Source: Deltaproteobacteria bacterium (lineage in GTDB: Bacteria; Myxococcota_A; UBA9042). Taken from it: DNA of 64,000 nt. The first letter of the stretch is position 1. Each line of letters opens with the position of its first letter. Where the stretch lies: positions 1 to 64,000 of the forward strand of contig VGRO01000001.1 in assembly GCA_016875335.1 (NCBI GenBank). Reading direction: 5' to 3'. Below, one piece after another: positions 56,931 to 64,000 of the stretch. The notes beneath the pieces were generated by a model. That model ran no database searches and was not told where the DNA came from. It saw only the letters and a program-made list of their open reading frames with translations. Made by a program: the position numbers and the translations under genes.

Positions 56931-57772
56931 CGCCGGCCGCGTGGTTGGCCTGGTCTGGCGTCGCGCTGGTTGCCGCGCCCATGGTCGCCTACTGGGCGAT
57001 GACGTTGGGGGGGCGACGGAGCCTGTGGCGGCTGGTCGGACTTCGCCACAGCATGATTGCCGTGGGGTGCAGTGTAGTTGCCGTGGGGTCGCTCGTCGCC
57101 GGCAGCCCGGCACCTGCGTTCCTGGCCGTGCTCTCGGTCGCGTACCAGGGCCGCCGGCAGTGGCTCTTTCCCATCGGACCGATTCCGTTGGCCGCTGATA
57201 CTCGACCGGTGCCCGATGACGCCTGGCTGGCGGTGTTTGAGGACGGTCGCGCCGCCGCGCTAGAGGAACTGCGCCGCTGCCGCTTGGCCCGCACCGGCCG
57301 CGGTGAACTGCTGGCGTGTTGCGGACTCGCCCGCTCGCTCATCGCCGTGCGCGTGCCGGATGTCGCTGCGGTGCAATTGCACCTGCCCTTGCCGGTCGGG
57401 TTTGCCTTTCGCGTGGGCGCCGAGGTCTTCGACGGCACCACGGGCATCCTTTTGGATGGCGATCGCCGCCTGACGCCTGTTGCGCTGGCGTTGGCTTCGG
57501 GCGCGGCTTGGCGCCGCCGCTTTCCCGACGGCGTGCTGTTGACCGCGGGACTGCCGTTGGCGCCGCTGCGGTGGCCGCGCGCACCAGGCCGGACCGGGTC
57601 CAAGCTCCCCATCGTCAGCGGTAGTCTGGAAAGGGGCCTGTGGACGCCGCTGCCCGACCACGCGAAGGATCTGCCGGAACTGCCGCCAGCGGGGGTGCCG
57701 TGGCCAGAACGACGGTTTTGCCCGCGGCCTGCCGAGGTTGGGCAAGTTTCGTCAACAGTTTCATCGATCTGA
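56927..57772 (+). CDS. Protein of unknown function with N-terminal membrane anchor
   Basis: The protein has 281 residues from a GTG at 56927 in a GTGA overlap. Two hydrophobic helices occur near 5-25 and 40-75, then a soluble domain of about 190 residues (PDDAWLAVFEDGRAAALEELRRC, LPLPVGFAFRVGAEVFDG). I do not recognise it. DUF3179-like proteins, and other proteins of unknown function with this length, could fit. Its stop codon TGA (57770-57772) is part of copy 10 of the C-tract element. Confidence 0.5.
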   Translation: MTPAAWLAWSGVALVAAPMVAYWAMTLGGRRSLWRLVGLRHSMIAVGCSVVAVGSLVAGSPAPAFLAVLSVAYQGRRQWLFPIGPIPLAADTRPVPDDAWLAVFEDGRAAALEELRRCRLARTGRGELLACCGLARSLIAVRVPDVAAVQLHLPLPVGFAFRVGAEVFDGTTGILLDGDRRLTPVALALASGAAWRRRFPDGVLLTAGLPLAPLRWPRAPGRTGSKLPIVSGSLERGLWTPLPDHAKDLPELPPAGVPWPERRFCPRPAEVGQVSSTVSSI

Positions 57773-57791
57773 ACAATGGGGGGGTCCGTCC
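57765..57791 (-). repeat. C-tract hairpin element, copy 10
   Basis: C-first reading: GGAC (57788-57791), three bases, 7 C (57778-57784), ATT, GTTC (57771-57774), AGATCGATG. The stem has one G-U wobble and a 13-base loop. The TGA of the opposing plus-strand gene lies inside it. It is 124 bases from copy 11, further downstream of the same minus-strand gene. Confidence 0.8.
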
Positions 57792-57884
57792 GAGCGGCCC
57801 TGGCGGCGGCGATGCCTCTCGGGCGCCGCACCCACGCCGACTCAAGGCTGCGCGATCAAAGCAACCCCAAAATCCTATTCGAAA

Positions 57885-58895
57885 TCAAGCGTCTGAACAA
57901 TGGGGGGGATCGTCCAGCAGCCCCAGCGCCAGCCGCCGGACCTCGACCGCCAGGCGCTCGCGCCGATAGTCGGCGTCGTAGGGGATGTTGGGCAGCGGCC
58001 GGCAGCGGTCGAACGCCATCCGGCCGAGTTCCGCGGCGAAGGCGGCGCCCATTGGCCGACCGGCCAGGCCCTTGAGGTCGAGCACGCGCGGCCGCGGCCC
58101 CAGCACGCCCACGACCAATCGACCGCCGACTAGCGCGCCCCCTGCCAATTCCAGGCGCAGCGCCACAGAAATCAAAGGAAAATCGATGCTCTTGCGCACC
58201 GCCCACTTGCGGTGGCCGACGCGGACGTGCGGACCTGGTACTGGCACTCGCACACTGGTCAGCAGTTCACCCGGTGCCAAGCGCACATGGCGCGTGCCGT
58301 CGCTGTCGTAGAGGTCGGCGAGCGGCAACTCGCGCCGTGCGACCTGTCCATCGCGCCAGCCTGCGACCTCCACCACGGCGCCATAGGCGATGAGCACAGG
58401 CGCGGTGTCGCTCGAGAGCGCGGCCACGCACCCCTGGCCCCCGGGTACGACATGGCACTCGCTGCCGTGGCTCTTGAGGCAGCCACCGAGCGCCGAGCGC
58501 CAGAACTCGCTCTGGTTGATGTAGCGACAACGGGTGTCGAGGCACAGGTTGCCGCCGAGCGTGGCCATGTTGCGGATCTGCGGGCTGGCGACGCGCGCAG
58601 CGGCCCGGCCAAGTGCGGCGCATGTCTCCAGGATCGTCGGGTCCGTGGCCAACTCCGCAAGCGTAGTGCCCGCGCCGATCCACACGTGGTCGCCGCGCCG
58701 TTCGAGGCCGCACAGGCCGCCCACATTGCGCAACAGCACGGCGGTGCCGAGGCGCGTCTGACCGAGTTTGGCGTTGGGCACCAGGTCGGTACCGCCAGCC
58801 AGCGGCCGCGCGCCCTGGTTCGGATCCGCAAGCAAGTGCAGCGCGCCGGGCAAGTCCCGCGGCGCCGCGACGTCGAACGCGGGCAACCTCAGCAT
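57885..58895 (-). CDS. hcrB: Molybdenum hydroxylase FAD subunit with extra 4Fe-4S site (4-hydroxybenzoyl-CoA reductase beta-like)
   Basis: The protein has 336 residues. The FAD block is RPLAGGTDLVPNAKLG, and SPQIRNMATLGGNLC is the second. Then Cys123, Cys139, Cys147 and Cys156 occur at spacings 16, 8 and 9, in RCRYINQSEFWR and CLKSHGSECHV. This is the insertion that binds an additional 4Fe-4S cluster in the beta subunit of 4-hydroxybenzoyl-CoA reductase (HcrB), and each position is one above the residues I recall for Thauera. Ordinary CoxM/XdhB lack it. The last ten residues are encoded by copy 11 of the C-tract element. It is the end of hcrC-hcrA-hcrB. Confidence 0.85.
   Translation of the reverse strand: MLRLPAFDVAAPRDLPGALHLLADPNQGARPLAGGTDLVPNAKLGQTRLGTAVLLRNVGGLCGLERRGDHVWIGAGTTLAELATDPTILETCAALGRAAARVASPQIRNMATLGGNLCLDTRCRYINQSEFWRSALGGCLKSHGSECHVVPGGQGCVAALSSDTAPVLIAYGAVVEVAGWRDGQVARRELPLADLYDSDGTRHVRLAPGELLTSVRVPVPGPHVRVGHRKWAVRKSIDFPLISVALRLELAGGALVGGRLVVGVLGPRPRVLDLKGLAGRPMGAAFAAELGRMAFDRCRPLPNIPYDADYRRERLAVEVRRLALGLLDDPPHCSDA
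57890..57917 (-). repeat. C-tract hairpin element, copy 11
   Basis: C-first reading: CTGGAC (57912-57917), three bases, 7 C (57902-57908), ATT, GTTCAG (57893-57898), ACGCTTGATTT. It has a 6-bp stem with one G-U wobble and a 13-base loop. It encodes the last residues of the FAD subunit (LDDPPHCSDA), whose stop follows directly. Confidence 0.8.
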
Positions 58896-61300
58896 GTGCC
58901 CGACCTCTCGCGCAGCGCCCGCAGCACCTTGGCCGGCGAAATCGGCAGGTGGTCGATGCGCACCCCCACGGCGTCGAACACAGCGTTGGCGATGGCCGGG
59001 ATGGCGCTGTGCAGCGGGCCTTCGCCGGCCTCCTTGGCGCCGTAGGGGCCGTGTGGGTCGGGCGCTTCGACGATGATCGCCGACAACTGCGGCACATCGA
59101 GCGACGTCGGGATGCGGTAGTCCAGCAGCGACGATGCGGCGAGCAAGCCGTCGCGGCCCGGGCCACTGTCGCGCCGCTGCCGAGGATCGCGCAGACCGCT
59201 CGGCATCACCTCGTGCAGTTCCATCACTGCCTCGGCCGCGCCCATGTACACCGAGCCCTCGATCTGCCCCTCGACCAGCACCGGGCTGATGGCCTTGCCG
59301 CAGTCGTGGGCGCACCAGATCTGAACCACGCGGACCTCGCCGGTCTCCTGGTCCACTTCAACCTCGGTGACGTGCGCCGTGAACGAGTAGGCCGGACTGG
59401 CGCCGATGGTGCCGCCGCGGTAGTCGCCGTGCACGCCGGTCTTGGGCGTGTTGTACGAACCCGTGGCGCCGAGCAGTCCGTACTTGCCCTCGGCCAGGAT
59501 GAAGGCCTCTTGGATTGGCATCCAGCGGTTTGGATCCTCCGGGTCGGTCGCGCGGCGGTGCGCGAGCACGATCCGCTCGGCAGGGACGCCCCACGCCTCG
59601 CCCACGACTTCGCGGACGCGCATTCCCAGTGTCTTGGCGGCCTGTGCACAGGCGTTGCCGGCCATCAAGGTGATGCGCGAACTGTAGGCGCCGAGGTCCA
59701 CCGGGCACAGGTCCGAATCGGCGGCGACCACGCGCACGTCGTCGAGCTCCACGCCAAGCTCGTGGGCGGCGATGGTGGCGATCATTGTGGTGCTGCCTTG
59801 ACCGATGTCGCTCGTGCCCGCGAACACCCGCACCCGGCCCGAGCGATCCAGCGCCATCTGCACGGCGGACTGCGGCAATTCGGTCGGGTAGATGCAGTAG
59901 TTGGTGCCGCTGATATAGCACGACCCCGCGACGCCGATTCCCCGACCGGCCGGCAGCCTTCCCCATTTGTCGCGCCAGCCGCTCGCCCGCTCGACGGCAT
60001 CCAAGCAAAGCAGAAAGCCGTTGCTGCCGACGTGAAAGCCGTTGACGGTCGTGGCGTGTTCGCCCATGAAGTTGCGGCGGCGCAGTTCGAAGGGGTCCAG
60101 GCCGAGCGCACGGCTGGCCTTGTCAAGCTGGACCTCCAAAGCGAATCGCGGCTGCACCGATCCATGGCCGCGCTTGGGGCCGCACGCCGGCTTGTTGGTG
60201 TAAACGCGCGTCGAGTCGAACCGGTAGCTGCCGAACGCGTAGGGCGCCGCGAGCAACTGGCCGGAGTAGTAGGTGGTGACCAGCCCAAACGAGCTGTAGG
60301 CGCCGCCGTCCAGCAAGGCCCGCGAATCGACGGCCAGGATGCGACCATCCGCCGAGAACGCCGTCCGGTAGCGCATGTCGAACGGGTGGCGGCCGCGGTG
60401 GGCCAAGAACACCTCTTCGCGGGTGTACAGACACTTGACCGGCCGGCCCGTCTTCTGGGCCAACCGCGCGACGCAGAACTCCAGGGCAAACGGCTCGGAC
60501 TTGCCGCCAAATGCACCGCCGACTGCCGGCTGGATGACGCGGATCTGCCGCATCGGCAGGCAGAGCACCTTGGACAGCTCGCGCTGCAGGTAGTGCGGCA
60601 CCTGCGTCGCCGACCACACCGTCAGCAGCCCCTTGCCATCGACGACCGCCACCGCGCAGTGGGGCTCGATAGGCGCGTGCGCCGAACCGTGGAAGCGGTA
60701 GTGTCCCTCGATGACCAGTGGGGCCTCTGCCAGCGCTGCGTCCACGTCGCCAAACGCCAACTGCACACGCTTGGTCACGTTGCCGTGCTTGTTGTCGTCG
60801 TGGATCTTGACGTCACCGCGGCGCAGCGCCTCCTCGGGATCGACCAGCGCCGGCAGCACCTCGTACTGGACGTCGATGCGGCGGCACGCTTCGTTGGCCA
60901 CGTCTTCGCTTTCGGCGGCCACCGCGGCGACCGGGTCGCCCACGTAGCGCACCTTGTGCAAGGCCAACGCGTGCTCGTCGGGAGTCCAGGGAATCACGCC
61001 ATAAGGCGTCGGCAACTCGCTGCCCACCAGCACCGCATGGACCCCCTGCAGCGCCTCGGCGCGGCTGGTGTCGATGGCCGCGATGCGCGCGTGGGCGTGC
61101 GGGCTGCGTACGAGCTTGCAGTGCAACATGCGCGGCAGCGCGAGGTCATCGGTGTACCCCGCCGCGCCGGTCATGAGAGCCAGCGCGTCGTGCTTGCCGT
61201 GGCGACCGCCCAGTAGCGGCGCCGCTTCGGCACGGCCGTCGTCCTGCGCCAAGCGGTGCAACTGCGCGGCCGTCTTGTCGCTCGAGATCGGTCCGGTCAC
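58889..61300 (-). CDS. hcrA: Molybdenum hydroxylase large subunit (HcrA-like)
   Basis: The protein has 803 residues from a GTG at 61300. It carries the molybdopterin-cytosine cofactor. Signature blocks are LVRSPHAHARIAAIDTSRA, PYGVIPWTPDE, QPAVGGAFGGKSEPFALE (FGGK binds cofactor), TSDIGQGSTT, and the C-terminal GPYGAKEAGEGP with the active-site Glu. With the 2Fe-2S and FAD subunits it forms an (alpha-beta-gamma)2 enzyme. 4-Hydroxybenzoyl-CoA or a related aromatic thioester is the best guess for substrate. It overlaps both neighbours (GTGA upstream, 7 bases downstream). Confidence 0.85.
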   Translation of the reverse strand: MTGPISSDKTAAQLHRLAQDDGRAEAAPLLGGRHGKHDALALMTGAAGYTDDLALPRMLHCKLVRSPHAHARIAAIDTSRAEALQGVHAVLVGSELPTPYGVIPWTPDEHALALHKVRYVGDPVAAVAAESEDVANEACRRIDVQYEVLPALVDPEEALRRGDVKIHDDNKHGNVTKRVQLAFGDVDAALAEAPLVIEGHYRFHGSAHAPIEPHCAVAVVDGKGLLTVWSATQVPHYLQRELSKVLCLPMRQIRVIQPAVGGAFGGKSEPFALEFCVARLAQKTGRPVKCLYTREEVFLAHRGRHPFDMRYRTAFSADGRILAVDSRALLDGGAYSSFGLVTTYYSGQLLAAPYAFGSYRFDSTRVYTNKPACGPKRGHGSVQPRFALEVQLDKASRALGLDPFELRRRNFMGEHATTVNGFHVGSNGFLLCLDAVERASGWRDKWGRLPAGRGIGVAGSCYISGTNYCIYPTELPQSAVQMALDRSGRVRVFAGTSDIGQGSTTMIATIAAHELGVELDDVRVVAADSDLCPVDLGAYSSRITLMAGNACAQAAKTLGMRVREVVGEAWGVPAERIVLAHRRATDPEDPNRWMPIQEAFILAEGKYGLLGATGSYNTPKTGVHGDYRGGTIGASPAYSFTAHVTEVEVDQETGEVRVVQIWCAHDCGKAISPVLVEGQIEGSVYMGAAEAVMELHEVMPSGLRDPRQRRDSGPGRDGLLAASSLLDYRIPTSLDVPQLSAIIVEAPDPHGPYGAKEAGEGPLHSAIPAIANAVFDAVGVRIDHLPISPAKVLRALRERSGTC

Positions 61301-61860
61301 GCCGCGCCCCCGGGTCCGTCGCCGATTGCCTGCGCTCGCGAACAGGTCTCTTGCGCTGCGGCCTCGACCGCCTCGAGAATCTTGGTGTAGCCCGTACACC
61401 GGCACAGGTTTCCGCCGAGCGCAGCCGCGATGTCGGCCCGGCGGATGACCGGCGCATCCGCACGGCCCAATTCGTCGAGGTAGTGGGCCGACGACATCAG
61501 CATCCCAGGCGTGCAGAAACCACACTGCGCCGCTCCGCGCTCGGCGAAAAGCCGTTGCAGCGGATGAGGTTCGCCACCGACGCCCAAGCCTTCGACGGTC
61601 TCGACGTGGCGACCCTCGGCGGCGACGGCCAGCGTGAGGCACGCAAGGGTCGGCAGGCCGTCGACCAGCACCGTGCATGCGCCGCAGTCGCCCTTGTCGC
61701 ACCCCTGCTTGCTGCCGACCAAGCCGAGCTGGTAGCGCAAGAGTTCCAATAGCGTCCAATGGGTGGGCGCGGCCACGGCGTGAGCTTGGCCATTGACGTG
61801 CAGTCGCACGACGGCAATGCGGCGGGCCTGCGCGGGGTCGAGGGGTTCGGCGATCGGCAC
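61297..61860 (-). CDS. hcrC: Molybdenum hydroxylase 2Fe-2S subunit (HcrC-like)
   Basis: The protein has 187 residues from a GTG at 61860. The plant-type cluster ligands are Cys54, Cys59, Cys62 and Cys74 (GCDKGDCGACTV) and the second cluster ligands are Cys113, Cys116, Cys153 and Cys155 (CGFCTPGM and CRCTGY). It transfers electrons between the molybdenum centre and FAD. The ends overlap the large-subunit gene by four bases. It is the first gene of the three. Confidence 0.88.
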   Translation of the reverse strand: MPIAEPLDPAQARRIAVVRLHVNGQAHAVAAPTHWTLLELLRYQLGLVGSKQGCDKGDCGACTVLVDGLPTLACLTLAVAAEGRHVETVEGLGVGGEPHPLQRLFAERGAAQCGFCTPGMLMSSAHYLDELGRADAPVIRRADIAAALGGNLCRCTGYTKILEAVEAAAQETCSRAQAIGDGPGGAA

Positions 61861-61870
61861 GGCTGCGAAC

Positions 61871-62380
61871 CTACTTGGCCTTTGCGGGCGGTTTGGCGCC
61901 CTTCTTGCCCTTGGCCGGCGCTTGGGTGGGGGGCAACAACGCTGGGCGTTCGCCAAACTCGAAGCGCAGTTGCACGGCGCCGACCGAGATCTCGATGTGC
62001 TGCAAGATGCGGAACGGTTTGCCCTTCTTGAGGGCCGCCCCAGCGGCAAGGGTGCCGGTCCTGCTGCCGAGGTCCTCGACCGTCACCGTACCGGCGTCAT
62101 GGCGCACTTTGCAGTGGACCTCGGACACCGACCTGTCTTGCAGCCGCACGTCTGCCGTAGCGGCGCTGCCGACGACAATCTCGGGCTTGTCGAGCGACCA
62201 GGTCTGCTTGCCGTCGCTGGTCGCCAGTTTGCCCCACACCGGGCCCTTCGCGGCTGGGGCGGGGTCGGCAAGGGCGGTGGTCGCGCCCGCGACGCAGCCG
62301 AGGGCCACAGCGGTCAGCACGCGCAGCAAACGGGTCGGGTCGCGAAGCACTGCGGTCAGGATGCGAAGCAAGGGCACCAT
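61871..62380 (-). CDS. Exported FHA-domain protein
   Basis: The protein has 169 residues. The ATG at 62380 gives a signal (LLRILTAVLRDPTRLLRV, then LTAVALGCVAGATTALAD). An FHA domain follows at 48-140: IVVGSAATADVRLQDRSVSEVHCKVRHD and LGSRTGTLAAGA. FHA domains bind phosphothreonine, but they are usually cytoplasmic, so a secreted or membrane-anchored form is odd. A Lys/Pro/Ala tail ends it. It is 10 bases before the hcrC start. Confidence 0.75.
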   Translation of the reverse strand: MVPLLRILTAVLRDPTRLLRVLTAVALGCVAGATTALADPAPAAKGPVWGKLATSDGKQTWSLDKPEIVVGSAATADVRLQDRSVSEVHCKVRHDAGTVTVEDLGSRTGTLAAGAALKKGKPFRILQHIEISVGAVQLRFEFGERPALLPPTQAPAKGKKGAKPPAKAK

Positions 62381-62468
62381 GCAGGACTCCCACCCGCCAC
62401 GTGGTGCGGGCGCGCAACGATGCGCCATGCCGGCCGCAAGCGTCAAGGCAGAATCGGCGCAATCGCGG

Positions 62469-64000
62469 TCACGCGGTCTCTTGCGCCGCGGGAACCGGCA
62501 GAAGACCAGCGAGCGCGGTCAACGCGTAGACCGCGGCGCCGGCCAAGAAGGTCGCGGCGAACCCAAAGCTCATGCAGCACAGCGCCGCTGCGCACGACCC
62601 GACGACCGAGGCAAAGCCGTTCAGGCCCCACGCCCATGGAACCAGCCGCGGCGCCGTGGCGGCCAGGCGCGACATGCCCAGCGGCATCAGCATCCCGAGC
62701 ACGAAGCCGATGACGCCGACCAGCACCAAGGTGACGGCGACCTTGACGGCGAACTCAGCCTCTTGGCTGGCCTCGAGCACCCAGCCATGCAGCGCGTTCG
62801 ACACCAAGAGCACAACCACCGCCACGGCTGCGGCCACCGCCACGGTCTTGGGCCGTGCACCGACGTCGCCACGGGTGAAGCGGGCGGCGAAGAACGAACC
62901 AAGGCCGGCACCGACCAGCAAGCCTGCGAGCACGGCCGTCAGGGCGTGGGTCGGGTGACCGAGGTACAGGACAAAGCGCTGCATCATGCTGACCTCGACC
63001 AGCATGAAGCCAATGCCCAGCCCCAAGTAATACGGCATCGCCCGCAGCGCCGCGCCGGGGTTTGCGCCCAACGCCGCCCGGCCGCCGCGCCACAAGGGCA
63101 AAAGCAAACACGCAGAACCGAGCACGATAGCCAGGATCAGCATCTCCAAGAGCATGAACTCACCATTGAGCATCAGCACGGTCGGGTGCTTGATCAAGGT
63201 GCCCAAGGTGTCGTGGTGTGGCCGGTAGAAGAAGAACGGCCAGTCGTCGGTCGACGGCCGCAGTTCGTAGTGTTGGTCGCGGCTCGCGTTGGCGACGGGG
63301 TCGTCGGCGCGCGCGATCTCGGCGTAGCGGGTCGGCGTGGGCCGCCGCGGGTCGTGCAACCAGTCGAAGCCAGCCTTCTGGGCTTGGTCGCGCAGCGCCT
63401 GCACCGCCGTTTCGTCGAATGGCGAGCGCCGAAAAAGCACGTTGGCCGCGCGCGCCGACTCGGAACCGGTGTGGTGACTGCTCAAGATCGCGATGTGCGC
63501 CGCCGGGTTGGCGATGCCGAGGTTCTTGGCGGCCGCGTGCATCATCGTCAACAGGCGCACCACCTCGTCGCCCTCCCAGCGGATCATCATCAGCACGCCG
63601 TCAGGGGTCAGGTGGCCTACGTACTCCTCGATGGCTTGTCGGGTGTAGAGGTTGTTTTCCGACGCGGCGAACGCCCCTGCGGCTGTGGCTGCCCACGTAT
63701 CGACCAGCGACAACTGGATGGTGTCGTAGCGGTCTTTGCTGCGGCGCACAAATGTACGGCCGTCTTGCACGTGCACCGTCAGGTCGGGGCGCTCGTACAA
63801 CCGGCCGCTGTACTCGGCGAACTGGCCGCGCATCACGGCGTTGGCGATGAGCGGGTTGATCTCGACGGCATCGACGCGCTGCATGCCGTGCATGAACGCC
63901 GTCAAGATGTCGCGGCCACCGCCAGCGCCGATGACCAGGCCCCGGCCCTTGGGTGCGCCGTGGTAGCCGACGGCCGTCAGCTCGTAGCGCAGGAATTCGT
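62469..64000 (-). CDS. Spermidine-synthase-like protein with membrane domain (N terminus cut by right edge)
   Basis: At least 510 residues, open through the edge. The visible N-terminal part has the Rossmann block VIGAGGGRDILTA and the acidic DAVEINPL and VQDGRTFVRR, as in spermidine synthases; then STDDWPFFF and from about residue 275 (of the visible part) about seven or eight hydrophobic helices. Such fused proteins are often annotated as spermidine synthase, but whether they use putrescine is not clear. The start lies beyond the window. Confidence 0.75.
   Translation of the reverse strand, partial: EFLRYELTAVGYHGAPKGRGLVIGAGGGRDILTAFMHGMQRVDAVEINPLIANAVMRGQFAEYSGRLYERPDLTVHVQDGRTFVRRSKDRYDTIQLSLVDTWAATAAGAFAASENNLYTRQAIEEYVGHLTPDGVLMMIRWEGDEVVRLLTMMHAAAKNLGIANPAAHIAILSSHHTGSESARAANVLFRRSPFDETAVQALRDQAQKAGFDWLHDPRRPTPTRYAEIARADDPVANASRDQHYELRPSTDDWPFFFYRPHHDTLGTLIKHPTVLMLNGEFMLLEMLILAIVLGSACLLLPLWRGGRAALGANPGAALRAMPYYLGLGIGFMLVEVSMMQRFVLYLGHPTHALTAVLAGLLVGAGLGSFFAARFTRGDVGARPKTVAVAAAVAVVVLLVSNALHGWVLEASQEAEFAVKVAVTLVLVGVIGFVLGMLMPLGMSRLAATAPRLVPWAWGLNGFASVVGSCAAALCCMSFGFAATFLAGAAVYALTALAGLLPVPAAQETA

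Overview
The window is about 70% G+C by eye. It is densely packed with bacterial protein genes, many joined by 4-nt start/stop overlaps (ATGA or GTGA). No rRNA, tRNA, CRISPR array, insertion sequence or prophage was recognised. The gene content points to a Gram-negative member of the Myxococcota or a related deltaproteobacterial lineage. The clues are many lipoproteins with Ala/Asp/Pro-rich linkers, a Ser/Thr kinase carrying a cyclic-nucleotide-binding domain, a formylglycine-enzyme-fold lipoprotein, a large parallel beta-helix lipoprotein, and a CcmE of the CxxxY type known from Desulfovibrio-like bacteria. This placement is an inference; no rRNA gene is present to confirm it.

Layout. 0-1 kb: a BsuBI/PstI-like restriction enzyme back to back with an unidentified gene cut by the edge. 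1.4-8.5 kb: PrxQ peroxiredoxin coupled to a C45-like acyltransferase/amidohydrolase, an acyl-CoA dehydrogenase, inositol-monophosphatase-like and thioredoxin-like genes, and a fatty-acid desaturase. 8.5-12.9 kb: a probable five-gene operon of three unknown membrane proteins, an OmpR regulator and a histidine kinase. 13-16.6 kb: a VWA lipoprotein, an orphan regulator and an exported protein. 16.8-22.9 kb: a MenH-like hydrolase, then a plus-strand run of an RdgC-like pair, an MBOAT acyltransferase with an SGNH partner, and another orphan regulator. 22.9-28 kb: CcmE and three lipoproteins, one with a caspase/gingipain-like His/Cys pair. 28.2-38.3 kb: MiaE, ElaA, ThrS, a CBS-less GuaB, a large coiled-coil lipoprotein, 3-hydroxyanthranilate dioxygenase, the cNMP-binding kinase and an AI-2E-type permease. 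38.4-49.3 kb: a HEAT-like exported protein, rhodanese-MoeB, a methyltransferase, ArgF, a lipoprotein, MmsA, uridine kinase, pirin and a molybdopterin oxidoreductase. 49.4-57.8 kb: the beta-helix lipoprotein and a GTGA-coupled five-gene operon of unknown purpose. 57.9-64 kb: a three-subunit molybdenum hydroxylase whose FAD subunit carries the extra 4Fe-4S motif of 4-hydroxybenzoyl-CoA reductase, an FHA protein and a spermidine-synthase-like membrane protein cut by the edge.

The most unusual signal is a short intergenic element present in 11 copies between 16.6 and 57.9 kb. It is a 7-9 nt C (or G) homopolymer followed by ATTGTTCAGATCC(A/T)TG. In 8 copies it can fold into a small hairpin (GAAC or a wobble variant, exactly 13 loop nucleotides, GTTC) with the C tract in the loop. 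The wobble pairs work only when the C-rich strand is the RNA. Seven of these eight lie just 3' of, or further downstream from, a gene transcribed in that sense. In two places the element supplies the stop codon or last codons of a gene. It looks like an undescribed 3'-UTR or terminator-type RNA element, or a dispersed REP-like repeat.
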